A DNA stretch of 47,182 bases. Source: an uncultured Prevotella sp. (GTDB lineage: Bacteria > Bacteroidota > Bacteroidia > Bacteroidales > Bacteroidaceae). A program made the translations under genes and the position numbers. Below, one piece after another: positions 1-10,300 of this stretch. Numbering within the stretch: position 1 is the stretch's first letter; the number at the start of each line of letters is the position of its first letter. The stretch is taken from assembly GCA_944320285.1 (NCBI GenBank), contig CALUGX010000007.1:1-47182 (forward strand). Reading direction: 5' to 3'. The notes beneath the pieces are model-generated. The model was not told the DNA's origin. It was given only the letters and a program-made list of their open reading frames with translations, and did not search any database.

Positions 1-38
1 CATTAAATGCTTAAAGACTTTCGGCACAACTGGATATG

Positions 39-76
39 AAAAGAGGGTGTACCTGAATTTTGATACACCCTCTTTT
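39..76 (+). terminator. Intrinsic terminator of an upstream, off-window gene
   Basis: A perfect 13-bp inverted repeat (arms 39-51 and 64-76, AAAAGAGGGTGTA and its complement) encloses a 12-nt loop. The A-run on the left and T-run on the right are typical of a terminator that can work in both directions. It most likely ends whatever gene lies to the left; bases 1-38 are too short to identify it. Confidence 0.75.
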
Positions 77-83
77 ATCATGT

Positions 84-120
84 AAAAGATGCCCCTTTAC
101 ACGGCAATAAGCCATCAACC
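84..120. repeat. Degenerate two-unit copy of the 22-bp-step palindrome array
   Basis: Unit AAAAGATGCCCCTTT at 84-98 is followed exactly 22 bp later by AATAAGCCATCAACC at 106-120, which resembles the last unit of better-preserved arrays elsewhere in the window (25402-25482, 31646-31724). The linker acggc-type sequence also resembles the linker before the last unit in those arrays. It lies 151 bp upstream of the HTCS start. I class it as a decayed member of the family; on its own it would not be convincing. Confidence 0.45.
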
Positions 121-257
121 ATAATGACATCAACCGGCACGCTCCCGGCAAGCCCCGGCAAAAGGGCAACCGACACCCCTTGCAACCGACAACGGGCGCA
201 ACTCCGACAACTTACATAAAATTATTGGCAAAGGAGCAAAGTTTCAAAAAAAATCAC

Positions 258-265
258 TACCTTTG
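258..265 (+). promoter_or_regulatory. Predicted -7 promoter element of the HTCS gene
   Basis: TACCTTTG matches the Bacteroidota -7 consensus TAnnTTTG. No TTTG -33 box is visible at the usual spacing. The element ends only 6 bases before the ATG at 272, so transcription would begin at or within a few bases of the start codon. That would give a leaderless or nearly leaderless mRNA. Confidence 0.6.
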
Positions 266-271
266 TGTTCG

Positions 272-3200
272 ATGAAGACACGTTACGGCCTGACACTATC
301 ACTAATGTTTGCCGTGTTGCTGATTGCGGCATGGCCGAAAACAGCACCGGCACAGCCCGAAATGATTGTGGAACACTACACAAAAGGAGACGGGCTGCCG
401 AGTGACGTGGTATACAGCGCGCTGAAAGACCGCGACGGCTTTGTCTGGTTCGGCACGTGGCACGGCCTGTGCACATTCGACGGAATGAACTTCCGCCCAT
501 ACACTACGCGCCCCAACCACGTATCAGACGTACCTCCGCAAAAAGTGAGAAACATGGTTGAAGACCGCGACGGCTACCTATGGGTGCGCAACACGGACAA
601 CCATCTCTATGTGTTCAACAAAATAACCGAGTCATACCACTACATCTACAACGAACTGAAACGGCTCTCGCCCAACGTACAGGTAATCAAGATACAGCAC
701 ACGGCGGGCGGGCGTGTACTCGTGTTGACACGCAATAAAAACATATTCGAGGCCTACGTTGATAAAGACGGCAACGTAGCCGTTGAAAAAATATTCGACT
801 CACGCAGGCATATCGACGCACCCACGATGAGACTGCGCCACAACGTGCTCGGCGAAACGTCAAAATACGTCTACTGGCTGAACACCCACCTGCAAATGGA
901 AGTCATCGAGAAGAAAAACGCTAAGTCTCTGCTCGCCGGACTGAAGAGGGGCGAAGCATTCACTACATTCATCCACACGGGCCAATACATCTGCGCAGGC
1001 ACTGCGGGCGGAGCCATCTACGTTATAGACACGGCCAACGGACGCACGCGCCGCCACACGCCAGGCAGCGGCAATCCCATATGCACAATCAACATCACCG
1101 GCGGCAAAATGTACTTCACCACGCCGACGGGCCTCTACGCAATGGGCGCAAACGGGCAGCCGAAGATTGTAAGCGACCAGGCCACCGGCGTCATCAGCTC
1201 GTTCACCGACCAGTATGGTAAGCTCTGGCTGTGCACCAACCGCAGCCAGATGATATGCCACGACACGCGCACGGCAGCCAGCCAGACATTCACATTGCCC
1301 ACAGACAGCCTCTTTGCGGAGATGAAATTCAAGGACACAGGAGCCAACGGTCTGTTCATCCTGCAACGCAACGGCGACGTATGGCGGTACGACCACCACA
1401 CAAAGTTGATGCAGAACATCAACAGTCTGAAACAATTTGACGACGATTTCACCACACCCAACTTCTTCGACATCGACATCGACGACGACGGCACGCTATG
1501 GCTATCGTCCACAACGAACGGTGTTTACAAAGTGCGCTTCCCTAAATACAACTTCAGGTTCCTGTTCCCCGACCTGCTGAAACTGCAAAAAACCGACAAC
1601 GACAACGTCGGCGTTCGCGCCGTCTACCAAGCCCGCAACGGCGACTTGTGGGTAGGCCTGCGCAGCGGCGATCTCTATTGCATCGACATCCGCACAAAGG
1701 CGGTGAAGCGGAAATACGGCATGGAAGACATGGGAGCCGTCTACAACATCATGGAAGACCGCAACGGCAACCTCTGGTTCTCAACCAAAGGCTCCGGCCT
1801 TGTCAAGGGCAAACCCGACGCCTTGGCGCCTCAAGGCTTGCGCCTAACGAGATATACCAACCGCCGCGGCGACCCGACGTCTATCAGCAGCAACCGCGTT
1901 TACTTCACATTCCAGGACAGCCGCGGACGCATTTGGGCCTGCACGTTCTACGGCGGGCTTAATCTCATGGAGCAACGTGGCGGCAAAACAGTGTTCCGCA
2001 ACAAGCACAACGGGCTGAAGACATATCCGCAATATGAACTGTACACCGACGTCAGGGCTATGGCGGAAGACCGCGACGGACGCCTCTGGGTGGCAACCAC
2101 CGACGGCCTGATGTCGTTCGACGGCAAATTCAACAACCCGTCAAGCATCAAATTCGAGACTTACCGTGGACAAAACAACTCCGGAGCCATCAGCAATGAC
2201 ATCTCCACGATATACAAAGACAGCAAAGGCAACATCTGGATGGGCATATTCGGCAACGGCCTGAACCTCCTTGAATACTACGATAAGAAGAGACACAGCC
2301 CGGTGCTAAAATCGTTCGCAGTAAACGAAAAGCAGGACGGCAACGTCATCACGTCGATCACCGAAGACCACGAAGGCCGCCTCTGGATAGGCACGGAGAA
2401 CGGAGTGGCGAGCCTTGACAAAGGTTCATCGTTCATGAAAAACTACGACCGCTTCGCCGGTCTGCCTGACATTACGATAGAAGACAACACTGCCGAATGC
2501 CTGCATGACGGCCGGATACTCATCGGCAGCAAGCAAGGGCTGCTGGCATTCAACCCCTCCACCGTAAGGAGCGACAACGACATGAAATTCAATACGTTCA
2601 TCATCGACTTCAAAGTGATGAACCGCGACCTCGAAGACTTTGACCCGCCAATCTACGAAGGGGCTGTGAAATACGCAAAGAAAATAACCCTGCGCCACGA
2701 CCAGGCAACCTTCACAATCGAGTTTACGTCGCCTTACTACGCCGACAACAATCTCATTCCATACACATACATACTCGACGGATACGAAGACCAGTGGCAC
2801 AACAGCTGGAGCAACCGCATTGCCTCCTACTCGAACGTGCCGCCCGGACACTACAAGTTCAGGGTGAAGGCCAACGACAACAACTCGCCCGAACGTGTGC
2901 TTGAAATCGTAATACTGCCGCCCTGGTGGGCTACATGGTGGGCTTACATCATCTACGCCGTGCTGGCCGCACTCGCAATCTACGGCGGTACGCGCGCCGT
3001 GACATACGTAATAAGGATGCGCAACGAGGTGTACATCAACGACCGCCTGGCCGAACTGAAGATACGCTTCTTCACAAACGTGAGCCACGAGCTGCGCACG
3101 CCGCTCTCACTAATCAAGGGACCGGTGGAAGAGCTGAAGGCTACGGAACGGCTCAGTCCCACGGGTAAGGAATATTTGGACCTGATAGAGCGCAACTCTA

Positions 3201-4663
3201 ACAAGATGCTGCAGCTTGTAAACCAGATACTCGACTTCCGCAAGATACAGAACGGCAAGATGCGTATGCACGTATCGTTCGTTGACGTCAACAAGATGAT
3301 AGAGATGTTGATGGACGAGTTCAAAGTACTTGCCGACGAACGTGACATAGCGTTCGTCTTTGAAAAGCCCGACGAGCGAGTGATGGCATGGTGCGACGCC
3401 GAAAAAATCGGCGTAGTGCTGAACAACCTGATAAACAACGCCTTCAAATACACCGACGACGGAGGTTCAATATGCGTGGCACTTGAATACGACCACAACC
3501 ACGACACCTGCACAATAAGGGTGGAAGACGACGGCGCAAGCATCCCGCCTTCGCAGCTTGAGCTAATCTTTGAACGGTTCTCACAGGCCGACAACAAGAC
3601 TTCCGGGGACACATCGTATGCGGGGACGGGCATCGGACTGTCGCTGTCAAAGGAATACATCAATATGCACCACGGCCGTATCTGGGCGGAAAACATGGCC
3701 GACGGCAACGGGGTGGTGTTCTCTGTGGAGCTGCCCACGGGCAAAGAACACTTCAATGACAAGGACGTTGAAGTGTACTTCGACGACAACACGGCTGAAT
3801 ACGACACACAGGAAGAAGACAGCACAGCCGACAACGACGCTGCCGACAACGCCAAAACAGACGACACCGGAGACGTGCCGACGGTGCTGCTGATAGAGGA
3901 CAACAACGATATGTGCCGTATGTTGAAACTGCAAATAGGCTGCCACTACAACGTGCTGACAGCCAATGACGGCAATGACGGAATGAAAAAAATCAACCAG
4001 CACCATCCTGACATCATCGTGACAGACCTCATGATGCCGGGAATGAGCGGACTGGAACTGCTGCGGAACGTGCGCCAGGACTTCAGCATAAGCCACATTC
4101 CGGTAATCATGCTTACTGCAAAGAACACCGAAGAGGACAAAATCATGGCTGTGAAAGCCGGTGCAAATGCCTTCATAACCAAACCGTTCAGCAGCAGCTA
4201 CCTCATAGCACGCATCAACCAGCTGCTCGACGAACAACGCATCTTCCAGCGAAAAATGGTAATACAGACCTCGCTCGACAGCACCGCCGACAGCAACAAA
4301 GACGAATACGAGCAACATCTCGTGAAAAAAGACATAGAGTTCATGCAAAAGATACACGAGGTAATAGAACAGAACCTGAACTCAAACGATTTCAACATCG
4401 ACACCATTGCCGGTACGATAGGGCTCAGCCGCTCGGCTTTCTTCAAGAAGTTAAAAAGTCTGACGGGCTTCGCTCCGGTTGACTTCGTGCGCGAAATACG
4501 CCTGACAAAGGCGGCGCGCATGATAGAGGCGACCGACAGGAGCATCACCGAAATAGCCTACTCCGTAGGCTTCCGTGACGCGGGATATTTCGGCAAGTGC
4601 TTCCGCAAGAAGTACGGCAAGACGCCCAAAGAATACCGCAACGACATCCGCAGCAACGCCTGA
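272..4663 (+). CDS. Hybrid two-component system sensor/regulator (HTCS)
   Basis: One-protein signalling system that senses glycan fragments in the periplasm and activates PUL transcription (family knowledge). The protein is 1463 aa. Order seen: signal peptide (about 1-27), a long two-component-regulator beta-propeller region with recurrent DRDGxLW-type repeats (about 30-790), a Y_Y_Y domain (about 803-872), one membrane segment (about 885-913), a HisKA box with NVSHELRTPLS (His about 939), a HATPase domain with LNNLINNAFKYTDDGG and GTGIGLSLS, a receiver domain with VTDLMMPGMSG (phospho-acceptor Asp about 1252), and a C-terminal AraC-type helix-turn-helix ending at 1463. All catalytic motifs are intact. 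A TTG codon at 263 is in frame but overlaps the promoter element, so I use the ATG at 272. It is convergent with the susCD operon, which is its likely target. Confidence 0.95.
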   Translation: MKTRYGLTLSLMFAVLLIAAWPKTAPAQPEMIVEHYTKGDGLPSDVVYSALKDRDGFVWFGTWHGLCTFDGMNFRPYTTRPNHVSDVPPQKVRNMVEDRDGYLWVRNTDNHLYVFNKITESYHYIYNELKRLSPNVQVIKIQHTAGGRVLVLTRNKNIFEAYVDKDGNVAVEKIFDSRRHIDAPTMRLRHNVLGETSKYVYWLNTHLQMEVIEKKNAKSLLAGLKRGEAFTTFIHTGQYICAGTAGGAIYVIDTANGRTRRHTPGSGNPICTINITGGKMYFTTPTGLYAMGANGQPKIVSDQATGVISSFTDQYGKLWLCTNRSQMICHDTRTAASQTFTLPTDSLFAEMKFKDTGANGLFILQRNGDVWRYDHHTKLMQNINSLKQFDDDFTTPNFFDIDIDDDGTLWLSSTTNGVYKVRFPKYNFRFLFPDLLKLQKTDNDNVGVRAVYQARNGDLWVGLRSGDLYCIDIRTKAVKRKYGMEDMGAVYNIMEDRNGNLWFSTKGSGLVKGKPDALAPQGLRLTRYTNRRGDPTSISSNRVYFTFQDSRGRIWACTFYGGLNLMEQRGGKTVFRNKHNGLKTYPQYELYTDVRAMAEDRDGRLWVATTDGLMSFDGKFNNPSSIKFETYRGQNNSGAISNDISTIYKDSKGNIWMGIFGNGLNLLEYYDKKRHSPVLKSFAVNEKQDGNVITSITEDHEGRLWIGTENGVASLDKGSSFMKNYDRFAGLPDITIEDNTAECLHDGRILIGSKQGLLAFNPSTVRSDNDMKFNTFIIDFKVMNRDLEDFDPPIYEGAVKYAKKITLRHDQATFTIEFTSPYYADNNLIPYTYILDGYEDQWHNSWSNRIASYSNVPPGHYKFRVKANDNNSPERVLEIVILPPWWATWWAYIIYAVLAALAIYGGTRAVTYVIRMRNEVYINDRLAELKIRFFTNVSHELRTPLSLIKGPVEELKATERLSPTGKEYLDLIERNSNKMLQLVNQILDFRKIQNGKMRMHVSFVDVNKMIEMLMDEFKVLADERDIAFVFEKPDERVMAWCDAEKIGVVLNNLINNAFKYTDDGGSICVALEYDHNHDTCTIRVEDDGASIPPSQLELIFERFSQADNKTSGDTSYAGTGIGLSLSKEYINMHHGRIWAENMADGNGVVFSVELPTGKEHFNDKDVEVYFDDNTAEYDTQEEDSTADNDAADNAKTDDTGDVPTVLLIEDNNDMCRMLKLQIGCHYNVLTANDGNDGMKKINQHHPDIIVTDLMMPGMSGLELLRNVRQDFSISHIPVIMLTAKNTEEDKIMAVKAGANAFITKPFSSSYLIARINQLLDEQRIFQRKMVIQTSLDSTADSNKDEYEQHLVKKDIEFMQKIHEVIEQNLNSNDFNIDTIAGTIGLSRSAFFKKLKSLTGFAPVDFVREIRLTKAARMIEATDRSITEIAYSVGFRDAGYFGKCFRKKYGKTPKEYRNDIRSNA

Positions 4664-4681
4664 CAGAACTGAAAGATTTTC

Positions 4682-4718
4682 AACTAATGGCCTTTCGCAA
4701 TGCAAAAAGCCACATATT
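4682..4718. repeat. Partial (last two units) palindrome array
   Basis: AACTAATGGCCTTTC (4682-4696), linker GCAATGC, then AAAAAGCCACATATT (4704-4718). The step is 22 bp. The linker equals the one before the last unit in the array at 25402-25482, and the last unit closely matches the last unit of the array at 46828-46908 (GAAAGGCCACATATT). It therefore looks like the 3' half of the same element, lying just after the HTCS stop codon. Confidence 0.5.
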
Positions 4719-4724
4719 ACAACC

Positions 4725-4763
4725 TAAAAGGCCGTATTTCGCAATCTGAAATACGGCCTTTTA
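4725..4763 (+). terminator. Terminator of the HTCS gene
   Basis: A perfect 16-bp inverted repeat (4725-4740 and 4748-4763; arm TAAAAGGCCGTATTTC) with a 7-nt loop, starting 61 bp after the HTCS stop codon. Flanking A and T runs would allow bidirectional function. Confidence 0.85.
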
Positions 4764-5030
4764 TTCTATCGTTAATAACTTACAGGCAATCAGCAAGATA
4801 CAAAACCAACAGAACAGGTCTGCGCAGAACACCGCAGAAGGGAACGTCCTATCGCTTGCTTGCCGGAGAAACATCACCCTTACGATAAAACATCAAGCGA
4901 TTTCACAAGCAAATGCCAAAGACTTTTCACGCAGGTTTTCATCCCGGCTGACATTTTCTTACAAAAAAACTGTTCTGATTGTTACTGGATAGAGACATCC
5001 TTCATTAACCGGCGTCCGGTTTCAAACAAT

Positions 5031-5069
5031 AAAAAAGCGGAACCGCCGACATGATGTCAGCGGCTCCGC
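5031..5069 (-). terminator. Terminator of the susC/susD operon
   Basis: Read on the minus strand, arms 5054-5069 and 5037-5052 form a 16-bp GC-rich stem in which the two non-Watson-Crick positions can be G-U pairs, around a one-base centre, followed by a run of six T (complement of 5031-5036). It lies about 65 bp beyond the susD stop codon. Confidence 0.8.
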
Positions 5070-5134
5070 CGTTATTCGAGTAATCAAGCGGGAAGGTCAA
5101 AAAGCTTCCGACCTTCTCACTTTTTTACCGTTAT

Positions 5135-7321
5135 TTACTCTGCCAGCGGGTCAAATGTACCGGCTGCGCCGCTGGTGTCTTCCCATCCTATTGTCTGCGG
5201 CAGCATGGTGTTGTTGGTCAGTGCGCTGTTTGACAGTCCGAGCAGGTAATATTGCGGGCGGAAATTGATGTACAAGTCTACTTGGTTCTGGTCGCGTCCG
5301 TCGCCCTTCTTCAACTTGCGCACGAGGTTTTGGTCATACCATGCTTTCAGAGTTTCGAGCTGCGGACCGAGTTCTTGACGCAGGTCCACAGCGGCGCAAC
5401 GCTCAATTCCGGCGTTTACCAACGGGTCACTGTCAACGGTAGTGCCACCCTGCCAGTGTGCGTCGTTCACGCGGAACACCATGTTCTCCCTGCGCTGGCC
5501 GTTGAACTGCTTGAAGCCGAGCCAGTCACACGTGTTGCCGCCCCAGCCTGTGAGCGTCCATGACGCCGGTGCGCCGGGCACTTTCACAGCACCTCCGTCG
5601 TAAAGCATCCAGCGGCGCATATCGTCGAAACGCTTACCCTCGTAGGCGAACTCTATCTGGCGCTCGTAGAGGATTGCTGACATACAGGCGGCTTGGTCTG
5701 AAGTCAGGTTCGCCTGCAGGCCGTAGTTGTTCTCGGCTGTGTATCCGGCGCGTGCACGCACTTGCTGTATGTAGCTTACCGCCTCGTCCAAATGGCCGGC
5801 TCCGCAAGCGGCCTCGGCAAGGTTGAGCAGCACCTCGGCGTAGCGCAGTTCAATGTAGGGTTGTGCCGAATAAGCGAAGCCACCATTATCAGCCTTGGCA
5901 TCGAAGTTGGCGTATAGCGGCGAACTGTTGATGTCTAAGTCGTCCGAACGTTTGCGCACATACACGCCGCTGCGGCTTGTCAGCAGGTTGTCGGCGGCAT
6001 ACTCGTTGCTTCCGCTTGGGTTATCGCGGTCGGCTTCCGTGGTGTACCACACGTAATTCCACAACTCATAGTCCTGGCCGTTGTTGTATGACGGACTGTT
6101 GGGCTGGTCTTCCTGCAATGTAGAGTTGCCTTGGTAAGCCCATCGGAAGCCGGGGAAGGCGAACGTGCGGTAGAAGCGCGGGTCGCGGTTCATGAACGGA
6201 TGCTCGCTGTCATACTGGTATGATGACATCTCTAACTTGGTGTAAGTGGTTGACGTCGAAGGGCGTTTGCCGTCGGCCATAGGGAACAGGTCCACGAGCA
6301 TGGCGGATGCGTTCTTGCCTGAACCCGATGTATTGCTTGGCCTTATGTAGCGTTCCCACGGGTTGTTCTTCTGCTGGTCGCCGCTTTGCGTCGTGTTGAA
6401 CAGCGTCACGAACACGGCTTCAGGGTTGACGATTGCCTGGTTGAACTGGTTTGCGAACACCGAGCCGTTGATATTGTTGGCTGCTGTGTAGAGGTCGTAT
6501 CCGCAGGCGTTGATAGAGTCAAGCTCCGCTTTCATCTGTGTGTAGGCGTTGCTCCAGCGTGTCTCGTCGTTCGCACGGTTGAACAAGGGGCTTGCCCAGA
6601 GCAGTAGCACGCGTCCTTTCAATGCAAGTGCAGTACCCGTGGTTACGCGGCCCCAGTCGCTCGACGACCATCCGCCGCCGAGAGTGCTTTCGCCAAGCAT
6701 CTTTGCTGACTGGTCAAGGTCGCTGCAAATGAACTCGAACACTTCTCTTGCAGAGCTGCGCGGAGTGTAAACTCCCTCTATAGGGTCTTGTGTCTCGGCA
6801 ACGATTGGCACGCCTCCGTACCATTTCATCAGGTTATAGTAGCACCAGGCGCGGAAGAAATAAACCTGTCCGAGCAGCTCGTCCTTCTGTTCCTGGGGCA
6901 GTGTGCCGGCGGTGATGCCTTCTATCACGTCGTTGATGTTACGTATGCGGCCGTAAACGCTGTTTTGGATGTTGTTCAGCTGGTTGTAAAAATAGTCTGG
7001 AACTTGCTGTCCGCTCGTTACTCCGAGCGGGTTTTGCGGGTCGAGGAATACGCTGAAGCCGCTGTATTCCTCGGTTGACTTGCCGGCCTCGTCGTTGCTT
7101 CCCGTTGACGGATACTGCCAGTTCATGTCCGAAGTGGGGTTGGGCAGACACCAGCTGTAGACATCGTTGACGCGGAGCTGCGCCCCTGTGTAGTCACTGT
7201 ATATCTCCGGGTTTACATTGTCGTAGTTCTTCTTGTCCTCAAGGAACTCGTCGCTGCACGCCGTCAACGTCAGTCCTGCGGCCAAGCCGAAACCTAACAA
7301 TTTGATAATATTTGTTTTCAT
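5135..7321 (-). CDS. susD: SusD/RagB-family surface glycan-binding lipoprotein
   Basis: Outer-membrane lipoprotein that partners the SusC channel, binds glycan and closes over the pore (family knowledge). The N-terminus has a lipobox, LTACS, with the lipidated Cys near residue 22. The SusD-fold TPR core is recognisable from ELLGQVYFFRAWCYYNLMKWYGG (shown here only in part), the YIELRYAEVLLNLAEAA helix and YERQIEFAYEGKRFDDMRRW near the C-terminus. At 728 aa it is on the long side for the family (usually about 500-700). It starts 36 bp after susC ends and shares its operon and its terminator. Its C-terminal 300 residues are closely matched by the truncated copy at 13859-14782, and the DNA match continues past the stop codon. 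Confidence 0.95.
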   Translation of the reverse strand: MKTNIIKLLGFGLAAGLTLTACSDEFLEDKKNYDNVNPEIYSDYTGAQLRVNDVYSWCLPNPTSDMNWQYPSTGSNDEAGKSTEEYSGFSVFLDPQNPLGVTSGQQVPDYFYNQLNNIQNSVYGRIRNINDVIEGITAGTLPQEQKDELLGQVYFFRAWCYYNLMKWYGGVPIVAETQDPIEGVYTPRSSAREVFEFICSDLDQSAKMLGESTLGGGWSSSDWGRVTTGTALALKGRVLLLWASPLFNRANDETRWSNAYTQMKAELDSINACGYDLYTAANNINGSVFANQFNQAIVNPEAVFVTLFNTTQSGDQQKNNPWERYIRPSNTSGSGKNASAMLVDLFPMADGKRPSTSTTYTKLEMSSYQYDSEHPFMNRDPRFYRTFAFPGFRWAYQGNSTLQEDQPNSPSYNNGQDYELWNYVWYTTEADRDNPSGSNEYAADNLLTSRSGVYVRKRSDDLDINSSPLYANFDAKADNGGFAYSAQPYIELRYAEVLLNLAEAACGAGHLDEAVSYIQQVRARAGYTAENNYGLQANLTSDQAACMSAILYERQIEFAYEGKRFDDMRRWMLYDGGAVKVPGAPASWTLTGWGGNTCDWLGFKQFNGQRRENMVFRVNDAHWQGGTTVDSDPLVNAGIERCAAVDLRQELGPQLETLKAWYDQNLVRKLKKGDGRDQNQVDLYINFRPQYYLLGLSNSALTNNTMLPQTIGWEDTSGAAGTFDPLAE

Positions 7322-7357
7322 CGTTGTTTTCTGTTTTGAATTATATTCTTTTGCGGA

Positions 7358-10300
7358 TTAGAACGTGAGGTTCACGCCTACGGTAAATTGCCTCAACACA
7401 GGGTAAGAGCCGTAGCTGCACATCGGGTCGATGAAGTTGTCAGGATACGGGTTGCAGAAGCTCAGCAGGTTCTGGCCTGTGATGTTGACACGCGCGTTCT
7501 GTATTCCGATTTTCTTAACCCAGTTCTGCGGTATGGTGTAAGCCAGCGTCATGCGGCTGAGCCTGATGCGTGTGTCGCTTACGCGCCAGAACGACGATGT
7601 TCTTGCGTTGACGCTCTGGTATTGCAGGTTGGGCAGCCATCCGTCGCGGTTCTCGGCAACTACAAGGTTGCCCTGTGCGTCGTAGACGTTTTGGTAAGAA
7701 TACATATTGTCAACGTTCCAGAACGAAGGCATATTGGTAAACTCAAGATCCTCAACTCCGTCGCCTGTCTGCAGGGCTTCGCCGTCGATGAATCTGTAGC
7801 CGCCCCAAGAGGCGTTGAGCTGTGCCGAGAACGACAAGCCTTTCCAGTCGGCACCGAGGTTCACTGTCACGCCGTAAGGATTGCTGCGGTTGGAGAGTCG
7901 CACCTGGTCCACATCGGCGTCTACCACTCCGTCGGGAGCGGCATAAGTGCCGTCAGGCTGCTGCGGTCCGCGCACGTCCTTGTAAATGAGCATACCGGGA
8001 CGCACTTCGTCTTTGCTCTTTCCTAAGTAAGAAGTGATGTTGTACTTGTCGAAATATTCCTCGATGTCCTGGAACGAGCGGAACATTCCGATGCACTGCA
8101 AGCCCCACCTACCGATGTCGGTGCGGCCGCCCGGACGTATTTCCTTATAGTAGTTCTCGGTCACCCAGTCCATGTAGAGCACCTTGTTGTCGTGGTAGCC
8201 TGTGTTCAGTCCGATGCGATACTTGAAGTCTTTGCCAATCTTGTCTCTCCATGTTACGCCGAGCTCGTAGCCCCAAGAGTCCATCTCGCCGAGGTTGGTA
8301 GATGCCGACTGTGTACCGATGGTTGCCTGAATTGCCTGGCTCATGTTCATCAACATTTCGCGGTTCCACTCACGGTACATATCGAACGTCACGCTCAGAC
8401 GGCTGTCGAGCACGTTGAAGTCGATACCGAAGTTGGCCTTATAAACCTTGTCCCAGTGCACATCGCGGTTTACTGCGGAGTTGTCCTTGTTGATAGTGAT
8501 GCGGCGTAAACTGCCGTTGTCAGTGCCTGTTCCGAACACCGGGCCGCGGTTGGCGTCCTGTGCATACACCTGCATCCACTGCCACGGAGCTATGTTGTCA
8601 CGTCCGGTGAGACCAAACGATGCGCGGACTTTCAGGAAGTCAACCCACGGCAGAGCCTTGCGGAACCACTTTTCTTCTGACATCACCCATCCTAAACTAC
8701 CTGACGGGAATACGCCCCAGTAGTTTTCGGGTGCGAACTTCGTCGAAGCGTCCGAACGAATGAGGAACTCCGCGAGGTATTTGTCGTCGTAAGCGTAGTT
8801 GATACGTCCGATGTAAGAAAGTGTTCCTGATTCACTGCGGGTGAACGTGATTACTTGTGTGTTTGCTTCAGCCGAGTTAGATTGGCCCGTCGTGAACGAA
8901 TACGGGTCTGAAACCATTGCATAAAGGTATTCGCTTTCAGCCTCTGACTTTTCTATTGAGAACAGCGCGCCAACCGAGTGCTTGCCGAAGTCGCGGTTAT
9001 ATGAAGCCGTGAAGTTCATCTGGTAGTTGTCCGTACGTGTCATCGAACGGTTCAGCTGAGCGGGGTCGCCGTTGGCGATGGTTTGCTTTATCATGTTGCC
9101 GTCGGCTATGAACTGGCTGTAATCCTGTCCCGCCACGGGCGTATAGAGGTGCTCGCCGCTGCCGGGACGGTGCATCATGGTGTAGACATCGAACTCTGAA
9201 CCGTACTGATTGGTCTTGTCCGTATTGATGCTCTTCGAGTAAGTGAAGCGCAGGGTCAAGCCTTTCAGTATCTTGCTCCATCCGAAGTCATAGCTTACGC
9301 CGGCGTTGATGTTCAGGTTGGAGTTCATCGTGCGGCTGTAGTCACCGTTGTTCTGCAACTCTGTGAATGAGTAGTTCTGCCTGCCGTCCACCTCTGTGTT
9401 GCTGATGCCGTAAGCCGCGATGGGCAGCCCGTTGACATATTCCGGGATGTAGCGGGGGCGTGTCAGCAGGATGTTGTAGTCGTTCTCGGGTGATGAACTT
9501 CCAACTTTTATATTGGCCGTGTTCTTCTTTCCGTAGTCGCCCGATACGCTCAGGTTGGCAGAGAGCCACTTGCTCACCTTCACGTCTACGCCCGCACGAT
9601 AGTTCCAACGGTCGTAGTCGAGGTTGCCGATGTTACCGTCCTGGTCGAAGTAAGAGAGACTTGCGAAGTAGCTTGCCCTCTCCGTGGCACCGCTCAGGTT
9701 GACGTTGTGCTTCATCGTGAAGCCAGTCTCCCAGTATTTGTCGAGCAAATCGTAGTTCAACCCGCGCATCGCTTCAAGCTCGTCGGCCTGGTAAAGGCCG
9801 GTGAGATGGTTGAGGTCTACGTTCTTCGGGTCGGCTGCTGCCACGGCGTTGTAAAGGCGTCCGTAGTCATAAGCACTCAACATCTTAGGATGTGACACTG
9901 CGTCGGTGAAGCCGAACGTGCCGCTGTAAGAGATGCGTGGCGCGCCGAGCTTGCCCTTCTTGGTGGTAACGAGGATGACACCGTTGGCCGCACGTGCTCC
10001 GTAGACGGCTGCCGAGGCATCCTTCAGCACAGAGATGCTCTCCACTTCCGACGGGTCGAGGTTGTTGAAAGCCTCCGCGCCGAGGTTCTGGGTAATTTGT
10101 CCTACCTTAATGTCGTTAGGATAGATGTATCCGTCGATGACAAACAGAGGCTGCTGTGCTTTGCTTTTGATATCGTTGAGCGAGTTGGTGTCGCGGATGT
10201 ACATCGTGGCATTCTCTCCCGGACGAGAGTTGCCGCCGCTGACGCTAAGACCGTTGACAAGACCTTCAAGCGTACTTGCAAGTCCGCCGGAGGTGAGGTC

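Larger units (their letters stand above)
4664..5134. other. Convergent intergenic region between HTCS and susD
   Basis: No gene is supported in this 471-bp gap. It holds a partial palindrome array (4682-4718), a plus-strand terminator (4725-4763) and a minus-strand terminator (5031-5069). The stretch 4764-5030 shows no conserved reading frame, promoter or repeat that I can recognise. A short GAAGGTC/GACCTTC inverted repeat at about 5092-5116 is too weak to call. Confidence 0.6.

Noticed and set aside
2980-3906. Long minus-strand open frame (308 aa) opposite the HTCS kinase domain
   Set aside because: Ser-rich, low-information protein that mirrors the codon pattern of the plus-strand gene, whose domains are unmistakable. 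Similar frames at 3647-4357, 16868-17710 and 30277-31161 are rejected for the same reason.
5092-5125. GAAGGTC/GACCTTC inverted repeat with a following T-run
   Set aside because: Only 7 bp of stem, lying inside the 3' flank of susD. The stronger hairpin at 5031-5069 explains termination.
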